Positions 1 to 10,844 of a stretch of DNA of 64,000 nt are shown piece after piece. This DNA is from Desulfarculaceae bacterium. GTDB lineage: Bacteria; Desulfobacterota; Desulfarculia; Desulfarculales; Desulfarculaceae. The notes under the pieces are model-generated. The model made no database searches. It worked only from the letters and a program-made list of their open reading frames with translations, and was not told the origin of the DNA. Positions within the stretch are counted from its first letter, which is position 1, and each line of letters begins with the position of its first letter. The stretch covers positions 20,984-84,983 of the forward strand of contig JAIPDO010000009.1 of assembly GCA_021737645.1 (NCBI GenBank). The letters run 5' to 3'. Both the position numbers and the translations under genes were made by a program.

Positions 1-1269
<1,269 letters not shown>

Positions 1270-1270
<1 letters not shown>

Positions 1271-1821
1271 TAGGCGTAATCACCCCTTCTCAAAGAATCC
1301 TTCAAAGTTTCCAGCTGCGTCTTAACGGTGCCGTCCAGAACCAGGTCTCCAATCTGGGCCCTTACACCGCCGATGAGACTGGAATCCTCCTTGACTTCCA
1401 CCACAACATCACTTCCGGCCAGCTTGGTGAGCACTTCCTTGAGGCGGCTGATTTCCTCGTCGCTAAGCGCCGCCGCGGTTGACACCTCGGCCCGGGTGAT
1501 GCCCTTCTCCTCGTCAAGCTGGCGGGTGTAAACCCGGCTGATGTCGCTGGTAGCCGCAATGCGGCCCCGGTCCATGAGCAGACGGAAGAAGTTATTTGCT
1601 ATGGGGCTAAGCCCCAGCTTGTCCAGAAAAGTGTTCAGGAGCTTGCTGCGGTCCTCGAAGTCGATGGCCGGACTGGCCAACACCTGCTCCAGCTCGGGAG
1701 AGGCGGCGAACAGGTCGGAGACCTCGGCCAACTCCTTTCCGTATTGATCCAGGTTCCCGTCTTCCTTGCCTATCTCAAGCAAGGCCCTGGCATAGCGTTT
1801 GGCTACGATGAGGCTGGTCAC
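1270..1821 (-). CDS. atpH: F1 ATP synthase subunit delta
   Basis: This is the peripheral-stalk delta subunit (183 aa, normal length) that joins the b/b' stalk to the top of F1. It starts with [13 protein letters not shown], typical of the OSCP/delta N-terminal helical domain. It ends with the family's C-terminal region, including [31 protein letters not shown]. It overlaps atpF upstream by ATGA (1818-1821) and atpA downstream by one base, as expected in a tightly coupled operon. Nothing unusual was seen. Confidence 0.97.
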
Positions 1822-2402
1822 TGTACCTCCTGCGAAACCTTGGCCAAGTACTCATCCACCAGGCGAGTCTGGTCTTCGGAGTTGATTTTTTCCTTGAGCA
1901 GGTCCTCGGCCAGGGCGGCGCTCATCTCGGCCACATCCCTGCGCAGCTCGGCCTTGGCCTGGGCGGTTTCCTGCTCAATGGTGAAACTGGCCTGTTCCTT
2001 GATGCGCTGGGCGGTGGTTTCGGCGCCGCTTATGATGGCCGCCTTTTCCTTTTCACCCATGGCCCGGAACTCGGCCAAGATTTTCTCGTGTTCCCCGGCT
2101 GCGTCGGCCAGGCGCTGTTCCATGAGCGCGTAGGCCCGCCGGGCCTCCTCGCGCTTGGCTTCCAGCTCTTCCAGCTCGGACTTTATCTGATCCACCCGAG
2201 AACTCAGGCCGCTCTTGAGGGGCTTTCTGAGCACCACCACCAACACGGCCACCAGGACCGCGAAGTTCATGATGCGGTAGATGAAGTCCCACATCTGATG
2301 GTCGCTTACGCCGCCGCCGCCGGAGGCCAGGGCCAGCCCGGCGCTCAGGGCGATCATGGCCAGGGCGGGCAGGAGGGGCAGCAACTTTCGAGCTAGTCTC
2401 AT
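1818..2402 (-). CDS. atpF: F0 ATP synthase subunit b
   Basis: This peripheral-stalk b subunit has 194 aa. An N-terminal hydrophobic stretch that looks like a signal or extra membrane segment (KLLPLLPALAMIALSAGLALA) precedes the usual membrane helix (MWDFIYRIMNFAVLVAVLVVVL). A long charged alpha-helical coiled coil follows, with alternating E, K, R and A. Two b-type genes in tandem (this one and the shorter b' gene upstream) indicate a heterodimeric stalk, as in many Desulfobacterota, cyanobacteria and alphaproteobacteria. The doubled N-terminal hydrophobic region is also seen in delta-type b subunits, where it may be cleaved; I cannot tell here. Confidence 0.95.
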   Translation of the reverse strand: MRLARKLLPLLPALAMIALSAGLALASGGGGVSDHQMWDFIYRIMNFAVLVAVLVVVLRKPLKSGLSSRVDQIKSELEELEAKREEARRAYALMEQRLADAAGEHEKILAEFRAMGEKEKAAIISGAETTAQRIKEQASFTIEQETAQAKAELRRDVAEMSAALAEDLLKEKINSEDQTRLVDEYLAKVSQEVQ

Positions 2403-2833
2403 TGCAGGCTCCTCCCCAAAATTTTCTGGGCCAACTCCCGCCCGAAGGACTGGACTTGACCCTTTAGATCTTCGCGCGCCTGGCCGATCTCGCCCACGAT
2501 CTCCTCGCGGACCGCAGCCACGGTTTTTTCCATCTCGGCGGTGGCCGCGTCGATGATCTCGCGCTCGGCGCCGTGGGCCTGGGTTTTCATCTCTTCGCGA
2601 ACCTCGGCCCCGTCTCGTCTGGCCTGAACCAGATTGGCCTCCATCTCGGCGGCCTTGGCCTTGGTGCCCTCTTCCGAAGAGGTGATGTCGCCGGAAAGCT
2701 GGGCCACTTTTTCCGCCCGCTGCTTGATGATGCCCCGGATGGGCTTGTACAGCAGGAAGTTAAGCGCCACCAGCAACACCAAGAAGTTGCCGATCTGCCA
2801 GAACAAGGAGGCGTCTATGTCAATACTGACCAT
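2399..2833 (-). CDS. F0 ATP synthase subunit b' (b-type stalk subunit)
   Basis: This is the second stalk b subunit. I place the start at the ATG at 2833 (MVSIDIDASLFWQIGNFLVLL), which has AAAGG a few bases upstream. The ORF-track start is a TTG 21 bases further out with no better ribosome site. The protein has about 144 aa: one N-terminal membrane helix (FWQIGNFLVLLVALNFLLY), the conserved KPIRGIIKQRAE turn and a long coiled coil. It overlaps atpF by ATGA and is the first ATP synthase gene of this cluster. The genes for subunits a and c are not here, so a split ATP synthase locus is likely. Confidence 0.93.
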   Translation of the reverse strand: MVSIDIDASLFWQIGNFLVLLVALNFLLYKPIRGIIKQRAEKVAQLSGDITSSEEGTKAKAAEMEANLVQARRDGAEVREEMKTQAHGAEREIIDAATAEMEKTVAAVREEIVGEIGQAREDLKGQVQSFGRELAQKILGRSLQ

Positions 2834-3002
2834 AAGACCTTTGTGCTCCCGCAACTAGGGGGAAAGGTGGCGGCACCTTCCCAGAATTATGTTTCCAGCC
2901 CTGCTTGCGAAAAAAATTACTTGAAAATAGCCCGGTTAAGGACACCAGCCCCGCTCAGCCCCAAAGCCGAGGAAGTCTGTTACCAAAAACACAAGCTGCG
3001 AC

Positions 3003-3031
3003 CTTGTACAATATTTAACAGGACGTGTCAA
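3003..3031 (-). promoter_or_regulatory. Candidate sigma-70 promoter of the atp operon
   Basis: Read on the minus strand there is a perfect -35 TTGACA (3026-3031), a 17-base spacer and a -10-like TACAAG (3003-3008). It lies about 170 bases upstream of the b' start, in the only gap of the operon (2834-3077). The -10 match is modest, so this is a sequence-only prediction. The rest of the gap shows no gene. Confidence 0.45.
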
Positions 3032-3077
3032 AACTTTTTTTGCCTTACCGGGCCCTTAAGCCGCTTTCCCCTCCGCC

Positions 3078-3482
3078 CTATCCGGGCCGGGAAATCAACT
3101 CGAGGCGGCCGGCCTCCTCCTGTTTCTCGTCCAGGGCCATATGGCAGCGTCCCTCGAAGCGAACACCCTCTTCCATGACCACCAATGGAGCGCTGAGATC
3201 GCCGGTTAGATGGCCCGGTTTTTTCAGCTCTATACGCTCCCCGGCCTTGACGTTGCCGGTCAAATGACCGCTGATAATCACCTGGGTGGCCTCTATCTCG
3301 GCCTCGACCACGGCGCTGGGCCCTATAAGCACGGTTCCCCGGCCCTGTATGCGGCCCTGAAACTCGCCCTCCAGGTGGGCCTGGCCGGTGAAGGTTAGCT
3401 CGCCTTGCTGGCGAACCCCCTTACCCAGATAGAAACTCACTCCGGATTCATGGTTGCGTTTTCTCACACGCCGCCTCCCCAT
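3078..3482 (-). CDS. Bactofilin family cytoskeletal protein
   Basis: This is a small (134 aa) polymer-forming protein of the bactofilin (DUF583) family, which builds membrane-associated filaments that organise cell-shape and envelope enzymes. The body is a run of short beta-helix repeats with the family's periodic hydrophobic and glycine pattern: QGELTFTGQAHLEGEFQGRIQGRG, VVEAEIEATQVIISGHLTGNVKAGERIEL, GHLTGDLSAPLVVMEEGVRFEG. A bactofilin gene just upstream of atpF' is a recurring arrangement in Desulfobacterota. The start (ATG 3482) gives a short basic head (GRRRVRKR) that could bind membrane or nucleic acid. It may be co-transcribed with the atp genes, although a promoter-like site lies between. 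Confidence 0.9.
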   Translation of the reverse strand: MGRRRVRKRNHESGVSFYLGKGVRQQGELTFTGQAHLEGEFQGRIQGRGTVLIGPSAVVEAEIEATQVIISGHLTGNVKAGERIELKKPGHLTGDLSAPLVVMEEGVRFEGRCHMALDEKQEEAGRLELISRPG

Positions 3483-3623
3483 GACTTCAGTACCGGCCCA
3501 GGACCGGTCCCATGGAATTTTGTTATCTCAATGCTGTGTACCGCGCCGGCCCCGAAAAACCGGCTCTTGAGGGGAGACAATATCTCCCTAGCACGCGGGG
3601 CGGGCGGGGGGCAAGTTAAAAGG

Positions 3624-4421
3624 TTACTTGCGCAAGGCCGCCCCGGGCGGACGGGGGGCGGTATAGGGCTTTTTCTGCTTATAGAGCTGCAAGCGGCGCA
3701 GCAAGGGCTCCGGCGCGGGCTCATCGCCCTGGGAGCCCCGGGCGAGATCCGCCGCCTGCACCTGGACCGCCACCGCCTGAATGTAATCCCCGGCCCGGGC
3801 CATGGCCGCGGCCAGGGTGTCCAGGGTGCCTTGGTTGCGGTCTATGAACACCGCTTGGCGGGCCATCTCCAGGGCCTCGGCCCCGTTTATGAACTTGGGG
3901 TCCGGGCAGGTGGCCAGAAGCCAGGCCTTGGCCTGGTAAGCCTGGCCGTAGCCCGGCTCCACCTCGATGGAGCGGTTGAAGTCGTCCAGGGCTTTTTGGT
4001 ATTGCCCCAGCGTCTGCCAGGTAAGGCCCCGGTTGGTGTAGAGCATGCCCCAGGTGGTGTTGACATCGATGGCCTTGGCGTAGTCGGCCATGGCCTGATC
4101 GTAGCTTTTTTGGGCGCGTTTTTTGTCGCCCTGGGTGAGAAAAAACTCTCCCTGGTCGGCCCAGGCGGCGGCGCGGTCGTTGTAGGCCACGGACATGCCG
4201 TATGGTCCCAGATTTCCGGAATCGATCGCCAGGGTGTAGAGCCTGAGCGCCTCGGCCAGCTCGCCCTGGCGGTGGGAGTCCAGGCCCCGGTTCACGTCGG
4301 CCTGGGCCCACTGGTAGGCTCCGGCCGCACCGGCGGACAACAGCAGCGCCAGGCACAGGGCCGTCGCCGCCCAGAGTTGCCCGCGGCCCAGCGCCGTATT
4401 TATCTTTTCCGTGATGATCAT
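3624..4421 (-). CDS. TPR-repeat protein with N-terminal membrane anchor
   Basis: This 265-aa protein has an N-terminal hydrophobic segment (LWAATALCLALLLSAGAAGAY) that is a signal peptide or anchor. Tetratricopeptide repeats follow: GLDSHRQGELAEALRLYTLAID, YDQAMADYAKAIDVNTTWGMLYTNRGLTWQTLGQYQKALDDFNRSIEVEPGYGQAYQAKAWLLA. The C-terminus is Pro/Ala-rich. It is probably a periplasmic or membrane-facing scaffold for protein contacts, but no specific partner can be named. It sits downstream of rodA in the same direction, separated by a hairpin repeat (4576-4699), so it may form its own transcription unit. The family is certain; the role is unknown. Confidence 0.85.
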   Translation of the reverse strand: MIITEKINTALGRGQLWAATALCLALLLSAGAAGAYQWAQADVNRGLDSHRQGELAEALRLYTLAIDSGNLGPYGMSVAYNDRAAAWADQGEFFLTQGDKKRAQKSYDQAMADYAKAIDVNTTWGMLYTNRGLTWQTLGQYQKALDDFNRSIEVEPGYGQAYQAKAWLLATCPDPKFINGAEALEMARQAVFIDRNQGTLDTLAAAMARAGDYIQAVAVQVQAADLARGSQGDEPAPEPLLRRLQLYKQKKPYTAPRPPGAALRK

Positions 4422-4509
4422 AGTTTAGGAATTTAGCACGGCGCACCCCGTGGGTAAAGGCGGCCCCTTTGGCCGGCGGGGCAGGGTGGGTGGCCTGGTC
4501 CCGCCGCGC

Positions 4510-4540
4510 GCTTGCTCTGCCCGGCCTCGCAATGACGGCT
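4510..4540. repeat. Fragment of the CATTGCGAGG...GGCCGGGCAG intergenic repeat
   Basis: The stretch CTGCCCGGCCTCGCAATGACG matches, in inverse orientation, the left end of the repeats at 19484-19577, 26964-27056 and 54039-54131. Only one arm is present here, so it is a partial copy. Confidence 0.6.
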
Positions 4541-4575
4541 ATAGGCTTTACGGGTCGGAAATTATCTCGTCTTCA

Positions 4576-4699
4576 GCGGCTTCGCCCAGGTGTTCGTGGC
4601 CTAGGCGTCCGGCGAGCGCAGACCGCAGGCGTATATGCCAATACGCCGAGGAGGCGAGCGCCGCCCGCAACGAAGCATAGCGCCGCCTGGCGAAGCCGC
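4576..4699. repeat. Long imperfect inverted-repeat element (hairpin family 3)
   Basis: The outer arms GCGGCTTCGCCCAGG (4576-4590) and CCTGGCGAAGCCGC (4686-4699) are near-perfect inverted repeats. An inner pair GGCGTAT/ATACGCC sits at the centre. The right arm ends directly against the rodA stop codon. Related elements with the shared GGCGTCCGGCGAGCG and GCGATGCCGGCAAC blocks lie near 19.7, 26.7, 32.4, 36.7, 36.9 and 38.4 kb. It may act as a transcript end for rodA. No transposase is associated. Confidence 0.75.
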
Positions 4700-5806
4700 C
4701 TAAGGTCGGTGGAAAATGAAGCGCCGCATAGCAACGCCCTGGATAAGACCCAGCGCGGCCATGGTGGTGATAAGCGAGGAGCCGCCGTAGCTGATGAAGG
4801 GCAGGGGGATGCCCACCACCGGGAACAGGCCCAGCACCATGCCCACGTTGATCACCGCGGGCCAGAAGATCATGGCCGTGCCGCCCATCACCAACAGCAG
4901 GCTTTGGCGGTCCTTGGCCCGGTAGGCGATGGCGATGCCCCGGTAGACGATGGCCGCCACCAGCAAGAGCACCACCATGCCGCCGATAAAGCCCCACTCC
5001 TCGGCCAGCACCGAAAAGGCGAAGTCGGTGTGCTGCTCGGGCAAAAAGTGCAACTGGCTCTGGGTGCCGGCCAAAAACCCCTTGCCCATGAACTGGCCCG
5101 AGCCCACCGCGATCTTGGACTGGATGAGGTGGTAGGCCGAGCCCAGGGGATCGCTCTCCGGGTCCAGAAAGCTGAAGATGCGCTGCTTCTGATAGTCCTT
5201 CATGAAGCGCCAGACCAGGGGCAGGGCCACCACCATGCCCCCTCCGGCGATGGCCAGGTCCCGGAGCTTGACCCCGTTGATCAGGATGACGCTTCCGGCC
5301 ACCATGAGCACCAACAGGCAGGTGCCCAGGTCCGGCTCCTTGAGAATGAGCAGGGCCGGGATCAGGGCCAGGCCCACGGGGATGATGAGCTGGTGCAGGC
5401 GGTAGGGCTCGGTCTGGTCGCGGCGCTGGAAATAGGCGGCCAACACCAGCACCGCCGCCAGCCGCGCCAGCTCCGAGGGCTGGATAACCATGGGACCCAG
5501 GGCCAGCCAGCGCTGGCTGCCGCCGATTACCTTGCCCCAGAACAGAACCGCGATGAGCAGTATCACCACCAGCACGTAGAAGGGGTAGGCGATGGTGCTC
5601 AGGCGCTGAGGGCCGACCATGGCCACGGCCAGCATAACCACAAGGCCCAGGCCCATCCAGTAGGTCTGCTTTAGGTACACCGGCATGCCCGAACCGGTGA
5701 AGGAGCTGGCCGCAGAGTAAAGGTTGATCACCCCACAGGCGCCCAGGGCCAGCACCAGGATGAGCAGCAGCCAGTCGAAGCTTGACACCAGGCGGCGGTC
5801 TATCAT
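4700..5806 (-). CDS. rodA: RodA, SEDS peptidoglycan glycosyltransferase
   Basis: RodA polymerises lipid II glycan strands in the elongation machine together with PBP2. The true start is the ATG at 5806 (MIDRRLVSSFDWLLL), which overlaps the mrdA stop by ATGA. The 609-aa ORF in the track is a read-through of an upstream shadow frame. The 368-aa product has about ten membrane helices and SEDS signatures: GGSQRWLALGPMVIQPSELARL, LKEPDLGTCLLVL, QLHFLPEQHTDFAFSVLAEEWGF and the C-terminal GIPLPFISYGGSSLITTMAALGL. It is the last gene of mreB-mreC-mreD-mrdA-rodA, and its stop abuts a hairpin repeat. Confidence 0.97.
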   Translation of the reverse strand: MIDRRLVSSFDWLLLILVLALGACGVINLYSAASSFTGSGMPVYLKQTYWMGLGLVVMLAVAMVGPQRLSTIAYPFYVLVVILLIAVLFWGKVIGGSQRWLALGPMVIQPSELARLAAVLVLAAYFQRRDQTEPYRLHQLIIPVGLALIPALLILKEPDLGTCLLVLMVAGSVILINGVKLRDLAIAGGGMVVALPLVWRFMKDYQKQRIFSFLDPESDPLGSAYHLIQSKIAVGSGQFMGKGFLAGTQSQLHFLPEQHTDFAFSVLAEEWGFIGGMVVLLLVAAIVYRGIAIAYRAKDRQSLLLVMGGTAMIFWPAVINVGMVLGLFPVVGIPLPFISYGGSSLITTMAALGLIQGVAMRRFIFHRP

Positions 5807-7758
5807 GTGCCCGCTCCCGGCCGGAGGGGTTTTTTCTTGGGCGCCGGCTTGGCCTTGGGCTTGGGTTTGGCCTGGGGTGGGGTTTTGGGCTCGGGCTCGG
5901 GGATGCCGAAGTAGGCCCGCATCACCGCCGCCGCCACCGGCCCGGCGGCGGAGCCGCCGTGGCCGCCGTGCTCCACCACCACCCCCACCGCGATGGTGGG
6001 GTTCTCCACCGGGGCGTAGGCCACGAAAAGGGCGTGGGAACGGTATTTCCAGGGCACGTTTTCTTCGGCGCCAAAGGATTTCTCGAACTTGAGGCCCACC
6101 ACCTGGGCGGTGCCGGTCTTGCCGCCCACGGTGATGCCCGGCAGCCGGGCCAGGCGGGCGGTGCCGTGGGGCTCGTTGACCACGGCGGACAAGCCCTTGG
6201 CGATGGTGTCCAGGTGCTCGGGAGCGATGGGCACCCTGGCCTTGACCGGCTCGGGGGCGGGCACCGCCTCGCCGCCGGGCGGGGTCACCGTCTTGACCAG
6301 GGAGGGGGTCACCAACATGCCGCCGTTGGCCACCACCGCGGTCATACGGGCCATCTGCAGGGGAGTGACCAGGGTGAAGCTTTGGCCGATGGCCAGCGAC
6401 AGGGTCTCGCCGTCCTGCCAGGGCTCCTTGAAGCGCTTCTTTTTCCACTTGGAGTCGGGCACCAGGCCCGGCGACTCGTGGGGCAGGCTTATGCCCGTGG
6501 GCCGCCCCAGGCCGAAGGCCCGGGCCCACTTGGCCAGGCGATCCACCCCCAGCTTGAGGCCGGTCTTGTAAAAGAAAACATCGCAGGACTCGCGGATGGC
6601 CTTGTGGATGTCGGTGTAGCCGTGGCCGCCCTTCTTGTAGGCCCAGCAGCGGTAATAGCGGCGGCCGAAGGGCATCTGCCCGGCGCAGAAAAAACGGGTG
6701 GTGAGGTTGATGGCCTTTTCGGCCAGCCCGGCGGCGGCGGTGATGATCTTATAGGTGGAGCCCGGCGGGTACATGCCGCTGATGGCGCGGTCCTTGAGGG
6801 GATGCTTGGGGTCCTCGGCCAGGGCCTTCCACTGCTTGGTGCTCATGCCGGTGATGAAGTCGTTGGGGTCGAAGGTGGGGCTGGAGTACAGGCACAGCAC
6901 CTGGCCGGTGCGCGGGTCCAGGGCGGCCACCGCCCCAGCCCGGCCGTCCAGGGCCTTGGCCGCCGCTTTTTGCAGATCAAGATTTATGCTCAGGGTGAGG
7001 TCCGCCCCCCGGCTGGCCGGGACCTCCTTGATCAGCTTGATCTCCCGGCCCATGGCGTCCACTTCCACTTGGCGGGCTCCCCGGCTGCCGTGCAGCACCC
7101 GTTCCCGGCTCTTTTCCAGGCCGTAGCGCCCCACCCAGTCGCCCATGCGGTACACCGCCCGGTTGCTGGCTTGCAGCTCCCGCTTGTTTATCTCGCCCAG
7201 ATAGCCGATGACGTGGGCCGCCAGCCGGGGGGCCAGATAGGCCCGCTGGTAGCGCACCAACACCTTCACTCCGGGCAGCTCGTAGCGGAAGGTCTCCAGC
7301 AGGGCCAGTTGGTGGCGGTCCAGATGGTTGCGCAGCACCACCGGCTTGAAGGGCGGCGCCCCCTGGGCGGCCCGCCGCGCCTTGGCGATCTCTTCGGGGC
7401 TCAGGCCCACCAGGTTGTGCAGGCGGCGGGTGAGCACGGCCCAGTCGCCCACGTCCTCGGGGATCACCGCCAGGGTGAAGGCCGGGCGGTTGTCGGCCAA
7501 CAGCCTGCCTTCGGCGTCGAAGATCAGCCCCCGGCTGGGGGCCAGGTCCACCAGGCGGATGCGGTTGTTCTCGCTGAGCAGGCGGAAGTGCTCGCCCTTG
7601 AGAAGCTGAAGAAACCACAGGCGGCCCAAGAGCACCACCAAGGCCAGGCCCACCACCACCGCGGCGGTCAACAGGGCCATGCGGATGTTGGGGTTTTCCC
7701 CCGGCTCCAGGCCGCGCCCCCCCACGGAGGCTGGTTTGGGCACTTGGCTCAGGTTCAC
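5803..7758 (-). CDS. mrdA: Penicillin-binding protein 2 (elongation transpeptidase)
   Basis: This D,D-transpeptidase crosslinks peptidoglycan during rod elongation, working with RodA and MreC. It has 651 aa, with one N-terminal membrane helix (MALLTAAVVVGLALVVLLGRLWFLQLL) and the class B dimerisation domain (ENNRIRLVDLAPSRGLIFD). The transpeptidase domain shows the catalytic motif STYK (serine near residue 334), SCD in RESCDVFF and KTGTAQ. The FCAGQ...YYRCW stretch is the usual PBP2 insert. The tail is rich in Pro and Lys. It overlaps mreD and rodA by 4 bases each (ATGA). Confidence 0.97.
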   Translation of the reverse strand: MNLSQVPKPASVGGRGLEPGENPNIRMALLTAAVVVGLALVVLLGRLWFLQLLKGEHFRLLSENNRIRLVDLAPSRGLIFDAEGRLLADNRPAFTLAVIPEDVGDWAVLTRRLHNLVGLSPEEIAKARRAAQGAPPFKPVVLRNHLDRHQLALLETFRYELPGVKVLVRYQRAYLAPRLAAHVIGYLGEINKRELQASNRAVYRMGDWVGRYGLEKSRERVLHGSRGARQVEVDAMGREIKLIKEVPASRGADLTLSINLDLQKAAAKALDGRAGAVAALDPRTGQVLCLYSSPTFDPNDFITGMSTKQWKALAEDPKHPLKDRAISGMYPPGSTYKIITAAAGLAEKAINLTTRFFCAGQMPFGRRYYRCWAYKKGGHGYTDIHKAIRESCDVFFYKTGLKLGVDRLAKWARAFGLGRPTGISLPHESPGLVPDSKWKKKRFKEPWQDGETLSLAIGQSFTLVTPLQMARMTAVVANGGMLVTPSLVKTVTPPGGEAVPAPEPVKARVPIAPEHLDTIAKGLSAVVNEPHGTARLARLPGITVGGKTGTAQVVGLKFEKSFGAEENVPWKYRSHALFVAYAPVENPTIAVGVVVEHGGHGGSAAGPVAAAVMRAYFGIPEPEPKTPPQAKPKPKAKPAPKKKPLRPGAGT

Positions 7759-8294
7759 GGGGACACCTTGCGCTCAGCGGGCCCGAAGTGGGCCAATATC
7801 CCCACCAGGGCCTCGTTGAGCCCGAAGAACAGGGGCGCGGTGAAGGCGTTGATCAAGGCCTGGGCCAAAAGCAATAGGGGCAGGTTCACCGGCGGCGCGT
7901 AAGAAGGCACGGTCAGGGTCATCGCCCCGGCGGTTAGCAGGTGGGCCAGGATGGTGAGCACTCCCACCGAGAGCATCTGAAACGGCCAGGAGGAGATGTC
8001 CAGCTTGCGCCGGGCCAGTTGGCAGATCACATAGACCACGGTGAAGATCACCACGTTCAGGCCCATGACCCCGCCGGAGATGAGGTCGGCCACGTAGCCC
8101 AGGAACATCACCACCATAAAGCCCAGCACCAGGGGCAGGCGGTAGCCCGCCGAGACCACCAGCACGATGATGGGCTCCAGGCGCAGCGGCCCCAGGGCCC
8201 ACCAGGAAAAGGCGGTGGTGCCCAACACGGCCAAGAGCAGGCCCGTCACGGCGGTGCCCATCGCCCGGGGCCAGCGGCCGGCGCCGCGCTTCAA
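7755..8294 (-). CDS. mreD: Rod shape-determining protein MreD
   Basis: This integral membrane partner of MreC and the elongasome has 179 aa and about five hydrophobic segments (GTAVTGLLLAVLGTTAFSWWAL, LEPIIVLVVSAGYRLPLVLGFMVVMFLGYVADLISGG, LNVVIFTVVYVICQLARR, FQMLSVGVLTILAHLL). MreD sequences are poorly conserved; the call rests on length, topology and the LGYVADLISGGVMGLN stretch together with the operon position between mreC and mrdA. It overlaps mrdA by ATGA. Confidence 0.92.
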   Translation of the reverse strand: MKRGAGRWPRAMGTAVTGLLLAVLGTTAFSWWALGPLRLEPIIVLVVSAGYRLPLVLGFMVVMFLGYVADLISGGVMGLNVVIFTVVYVICQLARRKLDISSWPFQMLSVGVLTILAHLLTAGAMTLTVPSYAPPVNLPLLLLAQALINAFTAPLFFGLNEALVGILAHFGPAERKVSP

Positions 8295-8379
8295 ACCAGC
8301 CTCGCCGGGTCCGCCGGGGTCTGACTATCGTCGCGTTGGGGGCTCCCTATAGTATGGTAGCGCGTCATGGCCACAACCT

Positions 8380-9207
8380 CTATTGATCCAACTGGCGGCG
8401 GCGCAGCAAAACCAGCACCTCCTCCAGCCGCCCGAAATCCACCGCCGGGGTTATCTGCACCCGTTGGAAGGCCCCGTCCTGTCCCTGGCGCACCGCCGAC
8501 ACCGTGCCCACCAAGACCCCCTTGGGGTAGACCCCGGCGGCCCCGCTGGTGATCACCTTGTCCCCCAGGGCCACGTCCTCGGTGTGGATGACGTATTTCA
8601 GGCGCAGCTCGCCGCCGGGCGCGCCCTCCACCACCCCCCGGGCCCGGGAGCGCTGCACGATGACGTCCACCCCGCAGTTGGGGTCGATCAAAAGAAGCAG
8701 CTTTGCGTAATTGGGGCTGGACCAGATGACCCGGCCCACCGCCCCTTGGGCGCATACCACCGGCATGAGCGACTCCACCCCGTCGGCCGCGCCCTTGTTG
8801 ATGATCACCGTCTTGAACTGGGAGCTGGGGTCGGAGCCCACCACCTCGGCGGCCACCATGGGGTAGTCCAGATTTGCCTTGAATTCCAAAAGCTTCTTGA
8901 GCCGCCGGTTGGCCAGCTCCAGTTCGTCGCGGTCCACGGTGCGCTGCTTGAGGGCGGCCAGCTCTTTTTTGAGTCGGTCGTTTTCCTCGGCAGCCTGCAC
9001 CAGGGCGAAGTAGTGGCGCCAGATGGAGTTGAACCAGTCGCCAACCTCGGTGATGCCCCGCTGCACCGGGCCGGTGAGTTCCAACAGGTAGCGCCCGGCG
9101 GGGATGCGCTCCACGCCCTTGCCCGCGCTGAAGGAAAAGTAGGCCAATGCCCCTAATACAAAGAGGCCCACGATAATGGGGAAGCGATACTTGCGGAAAA
9201 AGTTCAC
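8380..9207 (-). CDS. mreC: Rod shape-determining protein MreC
   Basis: MreC is the periplasmic scaffold that activates PBP2. The 275-aa product has an N-terminal membrane helix (PIIVGLFVLGALAYFSFSA), a coiled coil (LVQAAEENDRLKKELAALKQRTVDRDELELANRRLKKLL) and a two-barrel domain with typical stretches VIINKGAADGVESLMPVVCAQGAVGRVIW and LLLIDPNCGVDVIVQRSRARGVVEG. It lies 61 bases after mreB, and the 85-base gap to mreD suggests mreD has its own ribosome site. Length and domain order are normal. Confidence 0.96.
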   Translation of the reverse strand: MNFFRKYRFPIIVGLFVLGALAYFSFSAGKGVERIPAGRYLLELTGPVQRGITEVGDWFNSIWRHYFALVQAAEENDRLKKELAALKQRTVDRDELELANRRLKKLLEFKANLDYPMVAAEVVGSDPSSQFKTVIINKGAADGVESLMPVVCAQGAVGRVIWSSPNYAKLLLLIDPNCGVDVIVQRSRARGVVEGAPGGELRLKYVIHTEDVALGDKVITSGAAGVYPKGVLVGTVSAVRQGQDGAFQRVQITPAVDFGRLEEVLVLLRRRQLDQ

Positions 9208-9268
9208 GGCGTCATGACCAGGTGTTGCGGCCGTAACCAGGGATGCCGCCGGGACTGTCCGGCGGCAG

Positions 9269-10441
<1,173 letters not shown>

Positions 10442-10519
10442 CTATAATTAAGGTCGAATCTTGGTGACTTGCGCCTTATCCCCCCGATGCGTGGCATACC
10501 GTTTTGTGGCGCTGGGGAT

Positions 10520-10548
10520 TTGACAACAACCCACTCGTGTGATTAACT
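10520..10548 (+). promoter_or_regulatory. Candidate rpmH promoter
   Basis: A perfect -35 TTGACA (10520-10525), a 17-base spacer and TTAACT (10543-10548) lie about 150 bases upstream of rpmH. They sit in the 334-base gap between the divergent mreB and rpmH genes. I see no gene in the gap; its GC-rich right part (10560-10670) would form the rpmH leader. Confidence 0.5.
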
Positions 10549-10694
10549 TTGCACCTTGCATGGCCGCCCGCCTGCGGGCGCGGGCCCCAGATTTGGCCCC
10601 GCCGACATTCAGGGCGCGCTCAAACCACAGGCCCCGGGCCGGACGACACGTCCGGGCAGGGTCCTATAGCTGTTTTTGTAAAGGGTGGTAACCG

Positions 10695-10829
10695 ATGAAA
10701 CAGACCTATCAACCCAGCAACACCAAGCGCAAGCGCACCCACGGCTTTTTGGTCCGTAGCCGCACCCGCGGAGGCCGTGCCGTTTTGGCGCGCCGCCGCT
10801 CCAAGGGCCGCAAGCGGCTTGCCGTGTGA
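10695..10829 (+). CDS. rpmH: 50S ribosomal protein L34
   Basis: This 44-residue ribosomal protein is too short for the ORF track. Translation from the ATG at 10695 gives [44 protein letters not shown], matching the L34 pattern (TxQPSxxKRxRxHGFxxRxxTxxGRxVLxxRRxKGRxxL). GGTGG lies upstream as a ribosome site. It heads the conserved origin-proximal unit rpmH-rnpA-yidD-yidC-khpB, with 15 bases to rnpA. Confidence 0.98.
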   Translation: MKQTYQPSNTKRKRTHGFLVRSRTRGGRAVLARRRSKGRKRLAV

Positions 10830-10844
10830 GGTCGGCGGGGGCCG

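Noticed and set aside
1744-2133. Plus-strand ORFs across the atp genes
   Set aside because: Shadows of atpH and atpF; composition and lack of similarity support non-coding.
4700-6529. 609-aa version of the rodA ORF
   Set aside because: Residues before MIDRRLVSS are an out-of-frame reading of mrdA; the real start is 5806.
5782-7902. Long plus-strand ORF (706 aa) antisense to mrdA
   Set aside because: Low-complexity Gly/His/Pro-rich product typical of an antisense shadow in GC-rich DNA; mrdA on the other strand has all family motifs.
10476-10484. TTATCCCCC near rpmH as a DnaA box
   Set aside because: Lacks the CCAC core and is single; the repeated boxes are near dnaA.
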